From contig MJGA01000003.1 in NCBI GenBank assembly GCA_001910725.1, forward strand, positions 2,046,001 through 2,110,000: DNA of 64,000 nt. Reading direction: 5' to 3'. Below are positions 45,842 through 57,220 of the stretch, one piece after another. The DNA comes from Phanerodontia chrysosporium (taxonomy: Eukaryota > Basidiomycota > Agaricomycetes > Polyporales > Phanerochaetaceae). The first letter of the stretch is position 1; each line of letters begins with the position of its first letter. A program made the position numbers and the translations under genes. The notes beneath the pieces were generated by a model. It had not been told where the DNA came from and ran no database searches. It saw nothing but the letters and a program-made list of their open reading frames with translations.

Positions 45842-48114
45842 TCATTGATGGGCTTGGAGGATGGCGTCGGAGATGAAGGCGGCGGAGACCTGACGACCAC
45901 CAAACCAGCGGCCATTAAGACCTTCAATGGCTTTCTTGGCAGACTCAATGGAATCGAACTTGACATAAATCTCGCCCTATGACGGATGAACTGAGCCGTT
46001 CTATAAGACGAAGACGGAGTGCGTACCTGAGATTCTTTCTCAACCTTGATGAAGTCGACACGGCCGTACTTGTCTTCACATTCACCTTTCACATCATCAG
46101 CAAGGTCTTTGTCCCAATCACGTTCGGTTTCCCTGCATCGAAGCGACATTCAGTGGGTGTCGAGTGCAATCAACATGATGCTTACTCTTCAGGATTGAAC
46201 ATGTTCCTGAGCAAGACAGACTTCGACTGCATTGATTGTGGAATGTTAGGCTTCATGCTGCATGGGGTATGACGGTCAGTGAGGTACACTAACATCGCAG
46301 GGCAACTCACATCGGCTGAGGGCGAGCAGCAGGCTGGTCAATCCTAGCAAGTTTCTGCATCAGCGCCTGTCGGGATGCTGCGTTCAGATTACCACCTATG
46401 CATATACTAGAATTAGCTGCAATCGCTCCAAGAAAGAAAGTGCTTTCTTACCGCCAGTGTCGTCCAAAGATTCTTGCGGTGCATATCTAACGTTGCCCTT
46501 CTCGTGAACAGTGTTCACACGAAGCTGCAAACTCAGTCAGCATAACGAGAATCACAGAACTGAACGCTCGCTTACAGTGCGACCAGCTAGCTCAAAGCCC
46601 TCCATTTGCTCTAAAGCCATCTTGGCGTCTTCGGCTCGCTTGTACTGCACGAACGCATAGCCTTTACTACGACCGGTCATCGGATCCCTGTGAAGGTCAA
46701 CGAACTCCAGTTCGCCGAATGGCTCGAAGACCTGTCTGATATCGGACTCCGTAAGATTGAAGTGCAGAGAGCCCACGTAAAGTCTGGAAGACATGGGTGA
46801 GACAAGGTGCTAAAGCAATCTCGTGAGATGGGGAAACTCACTGCATTCCGCCGTGATGAGAGCTGACCCCAGGAGGTAGGTGAAGACTAGAGTATGAGGA
46901 GGTAAGATCGGCGACTTGTACCAGTAGTGACAACGTACCTGTCTCCTGCATGAAGCTTGTTCCTCTCGGCTTCAGTATGCTGAACCTGAATGGGCAGTCC
47001 CATGACGATAGTTCCACTTAGGGCAATCGCCTTTTCGACAAGGTCGATTGAACGGAATTCCACGTAACCAATGCTATCGAGGAGTCAGCGACAGGATGAG
47101 GCTTCTGGACAAGTGGACTTACCCTTTCGAACGCCTGGAGATTCGATCAGTCACGATACGGGAGTCCATGACGGCACCTTCTCCAAGTTTGTCCTCGAAG
47201 AAATAGCCCAGGTCACGAGCAGTAAGCCGAGCAGCCAGTTGAGAAACGAAGACAGACCGAGCTTCGGAGTCATCTTCTCTTGGTTCCTCAGCCAAAGGGT
47301 CGTCATTCGTCTGGTCATAACTAGGAGAAGGACGCCTTCCATTGTCATAAGCCATGTATTCTTGCTACAAGCCACGCATACACTCACCTAACGGGCGGAG
47401 TACTCTTCCTGTCCGAGCCATGTGGTGACCTGAGGCGAGCACTCGTGCTGCGGCGAAACTTGCCGCCGTCGAAGTCGTCACGAGGGTCGCGTCTCTTGTC
47501 ACCGTACCTGCGGTCGCGATCATAGTCGCGGGAGCGGTCTCGAGGTCGGCGAGGGCTATCGCTCAGTGGCGGAGGCGGAGCTGGCAGTCCTGCAGACACA
47601 GGAGGAGGTGGGAGAGCAGAGTCGAGCCCGTCATCCTCTCTCTTGCGCTTCGAGCGGTCTTCCGGCGAGTCGTCATCGTCACGTTTGCGGCGGCGATCCC
47701 TATATTCTCTGTCTTCGCGGTCACGGTGATGGCTCTCACCTCGCTCCCTGCGGTGCCGTTCACTCTCGCGCCTCCTCTCCCTATCCCGGTCCCTGTCGTA
47801 GTCTCTGTCCCTGTGAGAACGTTCGCGAGAACGATCTCTATCACGACGATCCCTGCTTCTGCTTCGCCTACGTTTTTCGTCTGTGTCATCACGATGACGA
47901 CGTTCATGCCTGTCCCTATCTCTCTCCCTCTCGCGCGACCTTGAACGATGAGAACGGCGAGTCCTGTGGGTTTCGGTTGAATGGTTGCGCGACCTGCCTC
48001 AATGGTAAGTAACTATTAGCTGCAACAATTGCAGAACAAGACGTACGACTTGGAGCGTCTGTCTGGAGAAGCAGGTCTGTCGACGTCCATCTTGGTGGTG
48101 GTTGGCGATGACAT
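45842..48114 (-). CDS. RBM39: Rbm39/Rsd1-type splicing factor with RS domain and RRMs
   Basis: Nuclear splicing factor related to U2AF65. The start is MSSPTTTKMDVDRPASPDRR. A long Arg/Ser/Asp/Glu-rich region follows (RERERDRDRHERRHRDDTD). RRM1 has ARSVFVSQLAARLTARDLGY then GYVEFRSIDLVEKAI. RRM2 has LYVGSLHFNLTESDIRQVFE then SKGYAFVQYKRAEDAKMAL. A linker (ALMQKLARIDQPA) leads to RRM3/UHM-like SVLLRNMFNPEEETERDWDK and KYGRVDFIKVEKESQGEIYV, ending ISDAILQAHQ. About nine introns are needed. The NMFNPEEE and DLADDVKGECE segments are characteristic of this family. The frame is intact. Confidence 0.9.
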
Positions 48115-48328
48115 GCTGGTCTGCAGACTGTGCAGATTTTCGTGCAAGAGGGACCGGGCAAAGGTGGATCGTCACGGCTTGTGACGAGGTGCGTTTGGTG
48201 ACACACGGTGACTCTGTCACGCCTGCATATCTCTTTGCGCGACATCGACACTCGCGTTGCGAGAATGATACGCGATGAAAACAAAAAACGGGCTCGACAT
48301 GCATATTTATATGGTACATATGTATCAT

Positions 48329-49680
48329 TTACAATAAGTCCTGCAGTCTGCTACGGACTCTTTGCTCTGCTTGTGCGAGCTCACTCTTTGAATGCTCTGC
48401 GTAGAGTTTCTCCAATGGGTTCGTTGCATCCTGTTTCTCCAAATCGGCTTCGATCTGACTAAACTCTTTGCAGAATTTGCCGTTGAGGACTTGGTTGTAT
48501 AGAATGTCCTTGAAGTGCGCTCGCAAGGCGGAACCATCAAGTTCGAGTGCCCCCTTCAACTGACCGTATTGCGACACCGTAGAATGGTGCTTAAGCTGCG
48601 ACAAGCCGTGAGCGGGAGGCTCGACATCAATCATCAACTGCCAATCACCTGAGTGATGAATCCCTCCTCTGCTGCTCTCTCAAAGATCTCCGCAGGCTCC
48701 TTAGACATCCACATTTCGTAGCAGAGGGCCTCGTCTGAGCATCCGGCTTCCTTCAGGACGCTGAAGGCCTCCCTGGTGACGTCTTCAGTATCAGCATACT
48801 ACTGCTATACTAATTCGAAATGGGGCTTACTTGAAGAGCACGATGATGTTTGGCCAGAGCGCCTGCTCCGCGAAGAGGTCCATGGCGGTCTCTTCCCTGG
48901 CAGAAGACGCAATTGCTCCGGCCTTCGTGGCTCCGATGCCTTTCGACAAGGCCAAGGCGGTAGCGAGAGCATTGCCGCTCCCGTCTTGCTCGGCAGATAC
49001 AAAGCAAGGGAACCCTTTCCCCTTCTGGTAGAGACTACGAACGGAAGAGCCGATCATTCTAGGTACATGGTAAGTCCTCCGTTTGGCGGCGTGAAGCTTG
49101 ATGTGCACTAACCTTGGTGCAACCATGACTACATCCTGGCTGGCCTTGAAGTTCAACAACTTGAAGAACACGTTATACCCGCTGGCGATAACGATGGTCG
49201 CATTGTCCTTCAAGTTGGGAGCGAATTGTTCGTTGAACACGCGCGGTTGGACCTGATCGGGAATCAACAAGAAGACCACTACCACGACCTGTCAGTGCGA
49301 GAGCACCGTCGGGAGGGCAGTGACAGACCGTCAGCCGCCTTGGCGGCCTTCACAAAGTCGTGCTCGACGTTGAAGCCCTTCGACTTTGCATCTTCCGCGT
49401 ACGAGTCTGGCCGGTTCGCAACGATAATTGCTTCGTTTGGAATCCCAGAGTCACGGAGGTTCTGTGCTTGAGCCGCACCCTGGTTGCCGAAACTATGACT
49501 AAATGAGCCTCTGGAAAGAAGAGCAATAGACTCCACGCATACCCCAAGAAGACAATGGTTTTGCCATTGAGTAAGGTCAGGTCAGCGTCGTTGTCGTAAT
49601 AGCTGCAAGATGCAATCAGGACACCGCGCGAACTACGCCCGCATTCTACTCACATCTTAGCGGAAACCATGTCGAAGACT
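48329..49680 (-). CDS. Ketol-acid reductoisomerase-like protein of bacterial type
   Basis: Related to the acetohydroxy-acid isomeroreductases of branched-chain amino-acid synthesis. It starts MVSAKIYYDNDADLTLLNGK, like bacterial enzymes, with no clear mitochondrial presequence. The NAD(P) loop, rebuilt across an intron, reads FLGFGNQGAAQAQNLRDSG. Later pieces are VFLLIPDQVQPRVF, then VIASGYNVFF, then VVMVAPRMIGSSVRSLY and ETAMDLFAEQALWPN. The metal-binding Asp and Glu of the DLFAEQ motif are kept, and a second-domain SQYG serine is present. The usual AHGF motif is ASGY here, so the catalytic His is replaced by Ser. The sequence is very different from yeast Ilv5. It may be a diverged or repurposed enzyme; an upstream frame (49646-49849) could supply a leader only through a frame break. 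Confidence 0.72.
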
Positions 49681-50036
49681 GTACCTTGGTATCGGTATGG
49701 CGGTCCGTGAGCTTGCCTGGAGTTCTTATAGTCGTATGAGCCGGAATTTCGGAAACACAGCGTGTCCGTACCGCCGGCATTCGCTGCACCTCTTTGATGT
49801 CAACCACGTCCCAGAGCCTCCAGTGACACCACGAATGTCCCTGTGACACTCGTCATGCGGCGGCACAAGAAACAGAGTTGCTTCTTCGCGGCCCGTAGGA
49901 CCGTCTTGCCTCTTCGACCCTCTGCACTCCCATCAAACTTGGGCAGGTCGGCATGGAGGTGGAACTGGGACCGCGGACGGCGCAAGTACAAAGACACCAC
50001 TCGTCGCAGTTATCCACACATTAGCCAAGCACGAAC
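49681..50036. other. Shared upstream region of the KARI-like and SDR genes
   Basis: No gene is supported. The two genes diverge with 356 bp between start codons, so the region should hold both promoters. I see no clear TATA box. Confidence 0.5.
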
Positions 50037-51121
50037 ATGGCATTGCTACCCGGTAAGATCGTTTGCATCACAGGGTCGTCGAGAGGTATCGGCCGAGCCT
50101 GTGCCATCGAATGTGCGAAGCAGGGCGCGGCGGGCTTGATTCTGCACTACTTTGGGGACAGTGCGACCGAGGAGGAGGTCCGCACCCTGAAGGAACATAT
50201 CGAGGAGACCTATGCCCACGCAAAGGCTGTCGTGGTTCCCGGTGATATTGGCGACCCTGCGACCTCTTCCAAGGCGAGTGTTCGAAGTGTACTGCGGGAA
50301 GCTTGCACAGTACTGACAGATTGGCTATGTCTACAGATTGTAGAACGTGGTGTGGCTGCTTTTGGACGGATAGGTAAAGTGCTGACAATCATGGCAGCGA
50401 GGGCGAGGAAAACTAATTACGATGTCGTAAGATGTCCTTGTCAGCAATGCCGGTATCTGTCCATTCGCAGAGTTCCTGACAATGCCGCACGCCGTCTGGG
50501 AGAAGACCAGGCAGGTGAATTTGGATGGGTCTTTTTACATTACTCAGGGTATGGCGAATCGACTTGTTCCGCAGGAATTTCACGAGGGCTAATCTTCGCT
50601 CGCTCTAAAGCCGTTGCGAAGCAAATGGAGATTCAAAGTCCTCAAGGCGGCTCTATCATTGGCATATCATCGATTTCTGCCCTTGTCGGCGGAGGTCTGC
50701 AATGGTACGCAGGTTTTCGTCGAATCCAGCTGCGAAACTGATTTGCCCGCGCCGTACTTAGCCATTACACCCCCACGAAAGCGGGCATCCTCTCTCTAAT
50801 GCAGAGCTGTGCCGTAGCCCTTGGTAAATACAATATTCGGGCAAACGCGATTCTACCCGGCACTATCGCCACCGACATTAACAAGGAAGACCTCTCAGAC
50901 GAAGCAAAGCGCGAAGGAATGATCAAACGTACATGTCTGGGAAGATTAGGCAGTAAGCAGACTCTCTCGTGTCGGATAGTCGAGATGTCGCTACTAACTC
51001 AGTGCCTCCAGCGCCAGAAGACATCGCCGGACCAGTAGTATTTCTTGCTAGCGACCTCGCGAGGTACGTTACTGGCGCATCGCTACTCGTGGACGGCGGC
51101 CTCTTTGTAAATCTTCAATAA
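50037..51121 (+). CDS. Short-chain dehydrogenase/reductase (SDR)
   Basis: Classical SDR with NAD(P) cofactor. The start [20 protein letters not shown] carries the TGxxxGxG cofactor loop. After introns, [15 protein letters not shown] gives the NAG motif, [12 protein letters not shown] follows, and [14 protein letters not shown] gives the catalytic serine. The [12 protein letters not shown] segment holds the YxxxK pair. The C-terminus has [20 protein letters not shown] and [20 protein letters not shown], ending GLFVNLQ. The length of about 260 residues is normal. Sugar dehydrogenases (for example L-rhamnose 1-dehydrogenase) belong to this SDR subgroup, but the substrate cannot be fixed from sequence alone. 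It is convergent with the cupin gene, with only 25 bp between stops. Confidence 0.88.
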
Positions 51122-51146
51122 ATTCGTACCCATATCCAAGAGACAA

Positions 51147-51887
51147 TCAGCAAACTGTGTCGCTTGCGATACCGGGTTCCAAACGTCGTCCGTTGATCAC
51201 CACGGGCTCCGCATCTACCAGCACGCATACCCATCTGGCCCAATCTGGTCCAGGGTTCCTCCAAGCGTGCATCGTGCCCTTCTGCACTAGAACTGTTCCC
51301 GGCTGGTCTATCAGCTGCTCGGTGCCATCTTCGAGCATGTGGATCAGGCGTCCACTGACTAGCCATCCATCAGCAGTCTGAGCTGGCGATTCCAGATTTG
51401 AGTGGTAGCTTACTCAGGACGTTGTAATCCAGGGACGAAGTCCGGTGCTGTAAGGGTACATGAAACTCTCCGTGCAGGCGATAGACCAGGGCTACTAACC
51501 CATGTGGCAGTAGCACCAGGCGCGAGGTCCGTCATGTTGCAGACCGTTCCGCCTCGCTGTACTATATCGAGGTCGCCGTTGGGCTGACGCCTCGAATTAT
51601 CTGTGCTAGGAAGTGTGAGACCTATCGCTGAACGCAAACGAGAGAGAACATGATATACATCTCATTGTTGTCTTTCGCCGGCACAGACTCTGTTGTCCAA
51701 ATGATGCGGCTCTTCACGCCGGGAAAGGCATCTGAGAGCTTCAGGTGCTTGATTAGATCCCAAGGTCAACGCGTAGCTTGCCTAGACTGCGTACTTGCAA
51801 TTGTATGGTGTCTTTGATCTGCACTGTGCTTCGTCCGGATTGATCATGTGTAGTGACGATCCGAGGCACAGGAGGAAGGTCAGCCAT
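51147..51887 (-). CDS. Small cupin-domain protein
   Basis: Single-domain cupin. It starts MADLPPVPRIVTTHDQSGR, then (after an intron at about 51752-51798) LKLSDAFPGVKSRIIWTTES. A core part reads DIVQRGGTVCNMTDLAPGAT. The conserved barrel end reads LEDGTEQLIDQPGTVLVQKG then TMHAWRNPGPDWARWVCVLV, with the TMHAW histidine typical of these proteins. The metal-binding MHRT block expected before LEDGT must lie in the exon near 51340-51480, which I could not join cleanly. The join near 51610-51650 is also unresolved: the obvious intron there would be only 31 nt and the frame does not fit. The family call is good; the gene model is approximate. Confidence 0.72.
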
Positions 51888-52300
51888 CTGAATAGTAGCA
51901 GAGAGGTCAATAACGAGCCGCATCTGTGCAATAATCGACGCATTTATTTGGGTCAAGACGCACCTGGCACTGGTGAGGGAATGCGTCCAGTGCAGTGTGC
52001 ACATTATGACCAGCATGTCACGTACCAACTGCAATCCGGGCCGTGGGTGGAACAGATCCGCGGTCACACTCTTATCCCATGCGATTGCCGGCGCCGAAGT
52101 GGCGGGACCACCATCCAGACAAGTGAACTGGGACTGCAGATGCAGCGTACTAAAATCTTGCCACATTGGAGCAGTGAAATCATGCCCAATAGTGATATGG
52201 GTGCTGCTACAGTCGAGCGTATATCAACCATTCGTTCCGAGAATTACAGAGATAAGAGCATGTATACATAACGCGACACAACAATGCGAAGACCCAGCAA
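51888..52300. other. Intergenic between the cupin and Pex16 genes
   Basis: No gene is supported. It contains the promoter of the cupin gene and the 3' flank of the Pex16 gene, both on the minus strand. Confidence 0.5.
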
Positions 52301-53695
52301 CTAAGGAGCAGTGTCTGCGAAGGATGGCTTTAGCGCATGCCGCATTGACGAGAGTGAAACCAGACTCACAATAGTGATATTCATCAATCAGGGGGATCCA
52401 GTCTTTCACAAACGCGCCCACAACACCAAGTACGGGCAAGTGCGCCGTCTTGTCGGCGAAAGCGTCCAGCTTCGGCCTGTAACAGAGATATTAGAGGACC
52501 AACTATGTGAGATGGTAAATACAATACATACCGCGTCCAAGTTTGCCAGATGGAGCCGCGTAGGAGGTACCACGCGATGTCGGCGTCCCTCCTGGAGTAC
52601 TCAGAACGCTCAAGGGTGGCCTTCACATTGGGCGTGCGCCGAAGTTGCCTTGCGATGAACTCCAGCACCAGCGCAACAATCACAGGGCGTTTGGGGTTAC
52701 GCCCAGAGTCCCGAGCCAACATGATAGCTGGCGCATAGTCAGCGTCCCTGCCGGAACAGGAAATATTGGATACTTGCCGTAAATAAGCGGTCTCAAGATG
52801 TAGACTATCTCCGCAAGCCAGTCCTTAGGCCCGGAGAGGCACTTCAAAAGCGCGGTGGGCGCTTTAACAGAGGTAGGGAGGAGTGCTTTCGAGAGCAGGA
52901 ACTCGTCGACAGGGTCCGTCATCGTCAATGTCGGGGGTGGAGGTTGTACAATCAAGGGATGTGGAGGAAGGGGCACACGGTTGTTTCTGAGGTGATCAGG
53001 CGTTGGTGGTACAGACTCCGGTGGAGATGTAGGCGCGAGGGTGGGCGACGACGCTTCTGAGAGGTTGTCGGGTAACATAGAGGGGTCAAAGTCCCGTTCT
53101 GGGATGGGTGGTGAAACTAACGGTCGGCGTGTGATACGCAGAAGCATGAAGCGCAAGACGGCCCTAGGAACAACTGTTATGCTGTAAAGTAGCAGAAGAT
53201 ACTCTGCACGTACTTGATGGCCTCCATGAGGACTACGCCCCTCCACCGCGCCTTGGACGAAACCCTTCTCCTGAGACCCATCTCGACCAGGAGCTGAACA
53301 AACTTGATGAGCTCAAGTGCCCGGGCGGCCCACTTGTAGCTCGGATCCTTCTCGCACCATGCTCGAGTATAGCGAGCGTGCAGAGACGGCGAGACGAGTT
53401 CTCGTAATTTGGGGTCGGCCTTGACCACTTTCGACAACAAGGTGTCATGGTAGAGACTGGTCACATTGAGCAATGCAGAGACTGAGCGCAATAACGAGTG
53501 AATTGACAAGATAGTAGTTAGGTTACAGTGACAAGGTAGACGAACAGCCTACTGACGCGCTTCTGAGGCCAGCTCAGCATCCTTGAACCTTCCGGGCAGG
53601 ATCCAAGTGACAGAACGGAGAGAGGACTCTAAGGTTGAGATGACAGAGACATTGTTGAGGAGGAAAGATTCATAATGAGCGAGGGCCGACGACAT
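52301..53695 (-). CDS. PEX16: Peroxisomal membrane biogenesis protein Pex16
   Basis: Integral membrane peroxin that helps place peroxisomal membrane proteins. It starts MSSALAHYESFLLNNVSVIS, then LESSLRSVTWILPGRFKDAE, both typical of the family. Next come ALSALLNVTSLYHDTLLSKV, KWAARALELIKFVQLLVEMG and RWRGVVLMEAIKAVLRFMLL. A low-complexity Pro/Ser insertion follows, then the core end KDWLAEIVYILRPLIY. The C-terminus has RRDADIAWYLLRGSIWQTWT and VVGAFVKDWIPLIDEYHYY, ending TAP. Introns near 53168-53210, 52724-52780, 52463-52535 and 52304-52370 keep the frame. The identification is firm. Confidence 0.88.
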
Positions 53696-54321
53696 GCAGA
53701 AACCGAGACCGAGGCTGAGAGCTAGGGACGTGAAGGAGAGAAGGAGACCACCGGGAAGACCACAGGAACAGGAGAGTTGGACAGAGCGGAACGAATGTGA
53801 TACCCCGCTTCAGCCTCGTACCCGAGCAGGCGCCCAAGAAGCATCCCATTCCCCCGCATCCTCATTTGGAAACTCCAGTATTCGGCGGACACTCTCGATG
53901 ATACCGCCGCGTTGATGGCCATCGCCGCCGGCTATCGTCCACCAGGCCATGGCTATGCAAGCAGCTGAGTACTGACATTGAGAGGCCACGTCGACCAAGG
54001 CTGCGCAAAACTGCGCAATCCTATCAGCACGGGCGTTAAAGACAACACGCGACGTGGCCCCCTCTTCCGCTGCACGATATGACTTGCCTCGATGTTGTAT
54101 ACCGCGACCTGCAACCTTTCCCCTTCCCATACTCCATCTTTCCAGCTTTTACCGTCGACGGCGCGGAGGCTAAGTCCCACCTTGCTGCGCGAGGCCACGT
54201 TTTCAGGCTTTGCACTGCCCCTGATCATTACGCATCCGCCAAGACCCATCAAGTCGGGTGTGTGCCCGCGGGACGCGTCTCTTGCCACCACTGTCCACAT
54301 CGTCTCCTCGTCCGAGTTTCA
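53696..54321. other. Shared upstream region of Pex16 and the next gene
   Basis: No gene is supported, although a 115-codon minus-strand frame (53953-54300) is open. It has no family features or neighbours in frame. The flanking genes diverge, so both promoters should be here. Confidence 0.45.
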
Positions 54322-55784
54322 TGATCATCGTCGACGACAAGAAAGACGTCCGGGTCGCTCAGCTTGCGACCCGAGGCGCGTCCAGCAGCAGCACTCAGGT
54401 ACCGGCGCCACCGCCGCCATTCACGCAGCCATCGGCCTACAGCAACCTTGACGCGATTGTGTACGCGCCACCTGGCGGCGAGGACCCACCTCCCGAGTTC
54501 GTCCCTACGAGGCAGAATATTTCCGGACGGATGATGGAAACGTTGTCTCGCACGACCCGCACTTGAACGAAGACGGTGCGTCCTTCGCGCCGGCTGCTGT
54601 CTATGGAGCCCTCATAGTATTAACCTGCAGGAGAGGCCTTATACCGTTTTCTTCTGTCTCAAGCGCAAACACCACCGCAACTCTTTCTTCGCGTACATGG
54701 AGAACACCAAGAGCACCGCACCCATAGTGTTCCCCGTACGGATGCACAAGGTCGAACTCACTGGCGCACGGAGACGGAGACGGTCACCGTAGTCGACTTT
54801 AACTTCACGATCGACATCTCTCATCACATACCTGCCGCTCCTATTCATTGGAGTGTGCCAGACGAACAACCTGCGTATCGAGGCGAGATGTATCAGGAAG
54901 TTGATGCTGTCACATTACGTCCTACTCCACACGCCAATGACCTAGAAAACGGAGTCGGAGGTCGTAAACGGCTCAAGCAACGCGCAAGGAGCGCAAAGCT
55001 GCTAGAGCTTGGCAGCATGAACGTCGTGCGCGAGGCCTGCCACCCTGGATAGGGCCTGACGCCGGTTGGGTCCCTCGGGCCCAGGTTGCCATGAATAGCA
55101 GCCACATGAACGTGTACAAGTCTTCAAAGACCGTCCGCGAGTGGGCCGATGAATACTGTGGAAGCCCAAAGATTCTCAAGGAGTTTACGTATACCAAGGT
55201 TCGTTCGCATGCTGATTGCAAGATATGGCTCGTCTGACCATGTTTAGGTGATTCATGGCTGGAACTTTGATGCGCTCGAAGCTGCTGTTGTTGCAGCCGT
55301 CAAGTCGACGTACTATCAGGGCAGCCTTACCGTCAAATTCGAGGCGCACGGTGACGAGGTTCATGTGCGGGCCGATCACTGGCTCGCCCGTGCCTTATCG
55401 AATAAGTGGACCAAGTTCCTGCTCATAATCACTTTGGTATACCCCATCATCTGGCTCTTCAAGCGATTTGCCCGTTCTGGAGGAGGACGGTGGGAGGTCT
55501 GCGGCGCCGCGTATGCGCTCGTGTCATGGCAGCCCGTCCAGCCAGAAGACGACATCACCGGTCCGCCTCCCCCATTCTCGGAAGAGGAGCCGGCCTGGGC
55601 AGCGCAAGCCCCGACTGGTACCCGGCGGATGAAGCTAGTGGGTACGAGAGAAGGGGAGTGGTTCCAGAAGTGGGAGACCACGATCAAACGTGCAGTAACC
55701 GGGCGCTGTCAATCCGACGTGCCGCTCGCAGAGCCCGACGCCCCCATACCCGCCGCACTTATGCTCGATGGATACCGACCATGA
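54322..55784 (+). CDS. Predicted single-pass membrane protein of unknown function, two frame breaks
   Basis: I do not recognise a named family; the strongly conserved-looking blocks suggest an Agaricomycete protein family. It starts MIIVDDKKDVRVAQLATRGA with a Pro/Ser-rich lead, then YEAEYFRTDDGNVVSHDPHL. After an intron (54577-54630) come TVTVVDFNFTIDISHHI and HWSVPDEQPAYRGEMYQE. Next are ARGLPPWIGPDAGWVP and VREWADEYCGSPKILKEFTY. After a second intron, VIHGWNFDALEAAVVAAVKS and VHVRADHWLARALSNKWTKF are followed by one hydrophobic segment, LLIITLVYPIIWLFKRF, and it ends MLDGYRP. One base seems missing at about 54505 (before YEAEYF) and one at about 54982 (before the RKERKAAR block). Confidence 0.65.
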
Positions 55785-55891
55785 CAGCTATGATATTGGA
55801 CTTTCTTGGATAATGCTATGTACCTGTCTTATCTCCTCTGTCCGTTATCCTACAGCTAGATACCACCGCAGCCGAATATATCCATGAAGTA

Positions 55892-56447
55892 CTAGATAGA
55901 CCGTCGCGAGACAAAGTACATGTAGCCTCTGCTGGACTGCGAGACGTCATTGAACCCTGCGAACTGGAAGATCTCACGTTCGAGCTCGTGGACATCGGGA
56001 CAATGCAGGACGCCGTGCAGATGTAGCGTCCGCACTGCCTCCTTCCACCACACCCTGCAGCTGAAGCCAGACTCTCCGCTGATCTCTTCCTTCGGTAGCT
56101 GCGTAGGAACTGCTCGCAAGAGGTTGTGAATATATTCGACAGTATGTTTGGGAGTACATTCACCTGCGTGGCGTCGCGTTGTCAGCTGTCGGCGGTACTG
56201 GAAATACAAACGGCTCACCAAGCTTGACGACAACACATACTGCGGGTGCGACCGCAAGGTTCTCGTCTGGCAAGGGCTCTTCGAAGCGGAAGCGATCCGC
56301 TGCATGCTCCTTTACATGCATTTTCTTCACGCTCGTCGAGGAATAGGGAATGCAAATGGACCAGTGGTATCGGTCGGGCTCTTGTTGCGCATAGAGCACC
56401 GCGCATATATCGCGAGGCCGGAGCGGAGTTGGCGAAGATGGTGACAT
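55892..56447 (-). CDS. Small uncharacterised protein
   Basis: I do not recognise it. It has two exons with a clean intron (about 56163-56219). The start is MSPSSPTPLRPRDICAVLYA, then RYHWSICIPYSS, then MHVKEHAADRFRFEEP. After the intron come ECTPKHTVEYIHNLLRAVP and the basic/aromatic FSCRVWWKEAVRTLHLHGV, ending YFVSRRSI. The length is about 165 residues and there is no signal peptide or membrane segment. The splice sites and the steady mix of residues on both sides support a real gene. Confidence 0.62.
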
Positions 56448-57220
56448 GAGTCGGGGTGCAGTACTGATGAAGCGGCGATGTGGGCAGTCGGGGTGATTCG
56501 TCTGGCTGCCTCCACCGGCGGTGTGTTTGACTACTTAAACGACATCTTCACGCACGCGGCGGGTGAAAGGCTCGACTAGCCTCTCAAAGCGTACGATGTG
56601 CACGAGTAGGGCACTGTCCATACGGACATACTAGAGTGCCCTCTGCCCGCTGTCTATCGGAGCAGACACCGTCGTCCACCTAGATTAGACTTTCCCGGCA
56701 GCGGTTAGGCTTTCCCCTTCTGTAAGCATCCAACAACTCCGTGCGGTGAACAGGCGTACCTATGTAAAGCAGGACAACGTGTCGACTCTGGGTATGGGCA
56801 GACTTTCTCTGCCAGAGTGGTCCGCGCTTGAACAACGCGCGCATCACTTGACTCCGTGAAGCCATGTCCTCAGAGTCTATCGGGTCTGCCGCCGCCCACC
56901 GCGAACCTAAAGGTTTATCGACTCGCTAGCAACTCAACTTCTCAGCATCCGCAGCGTGGTAGAATGCCGGCGGGTATGCAGAGACAGCCCATTGTGGACG
57001 ATCTACACGTGTGGGCGGCTCGAGAGGCAGGCCCTGATTTGTGCGCTGATTGTCGACGCCTCACCGTCCGTGGACAGTCGCAGGCCAGGGCCACGCTCCC
57101 GGGCTCGTTATAAAAACACGAGGGCACACATTGTTCGCCGCCGTCTCCCACGTACATCTCCCTTAGGCAGGGAGTCGCAGACCAGCCTCACACTCTTTCT
57201 GAACCAACCCGCAGAGTCTC
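56448..57220. other. Intergenic, 773 bp
   Basis: No gene is supported. The flanking genes diverge. A TATA box near the right end serves the next gene; nothing else is recognised. Confidence 0.5.
57109..57116 (+). promoter_or_regulatory. TATA box upstream of the acidic/basic coiled protein
   Basis: TATAAAAA lies about 110 bp before the start codon at 57221, leaving room for a short leader. Confidence 0.45.

Noticed and set aside
53953..54300. 115-codon minus-strand frame between Pex16 and the next gene
   Set aside because: No family features, no splice partner and located in a divergent promoter region.
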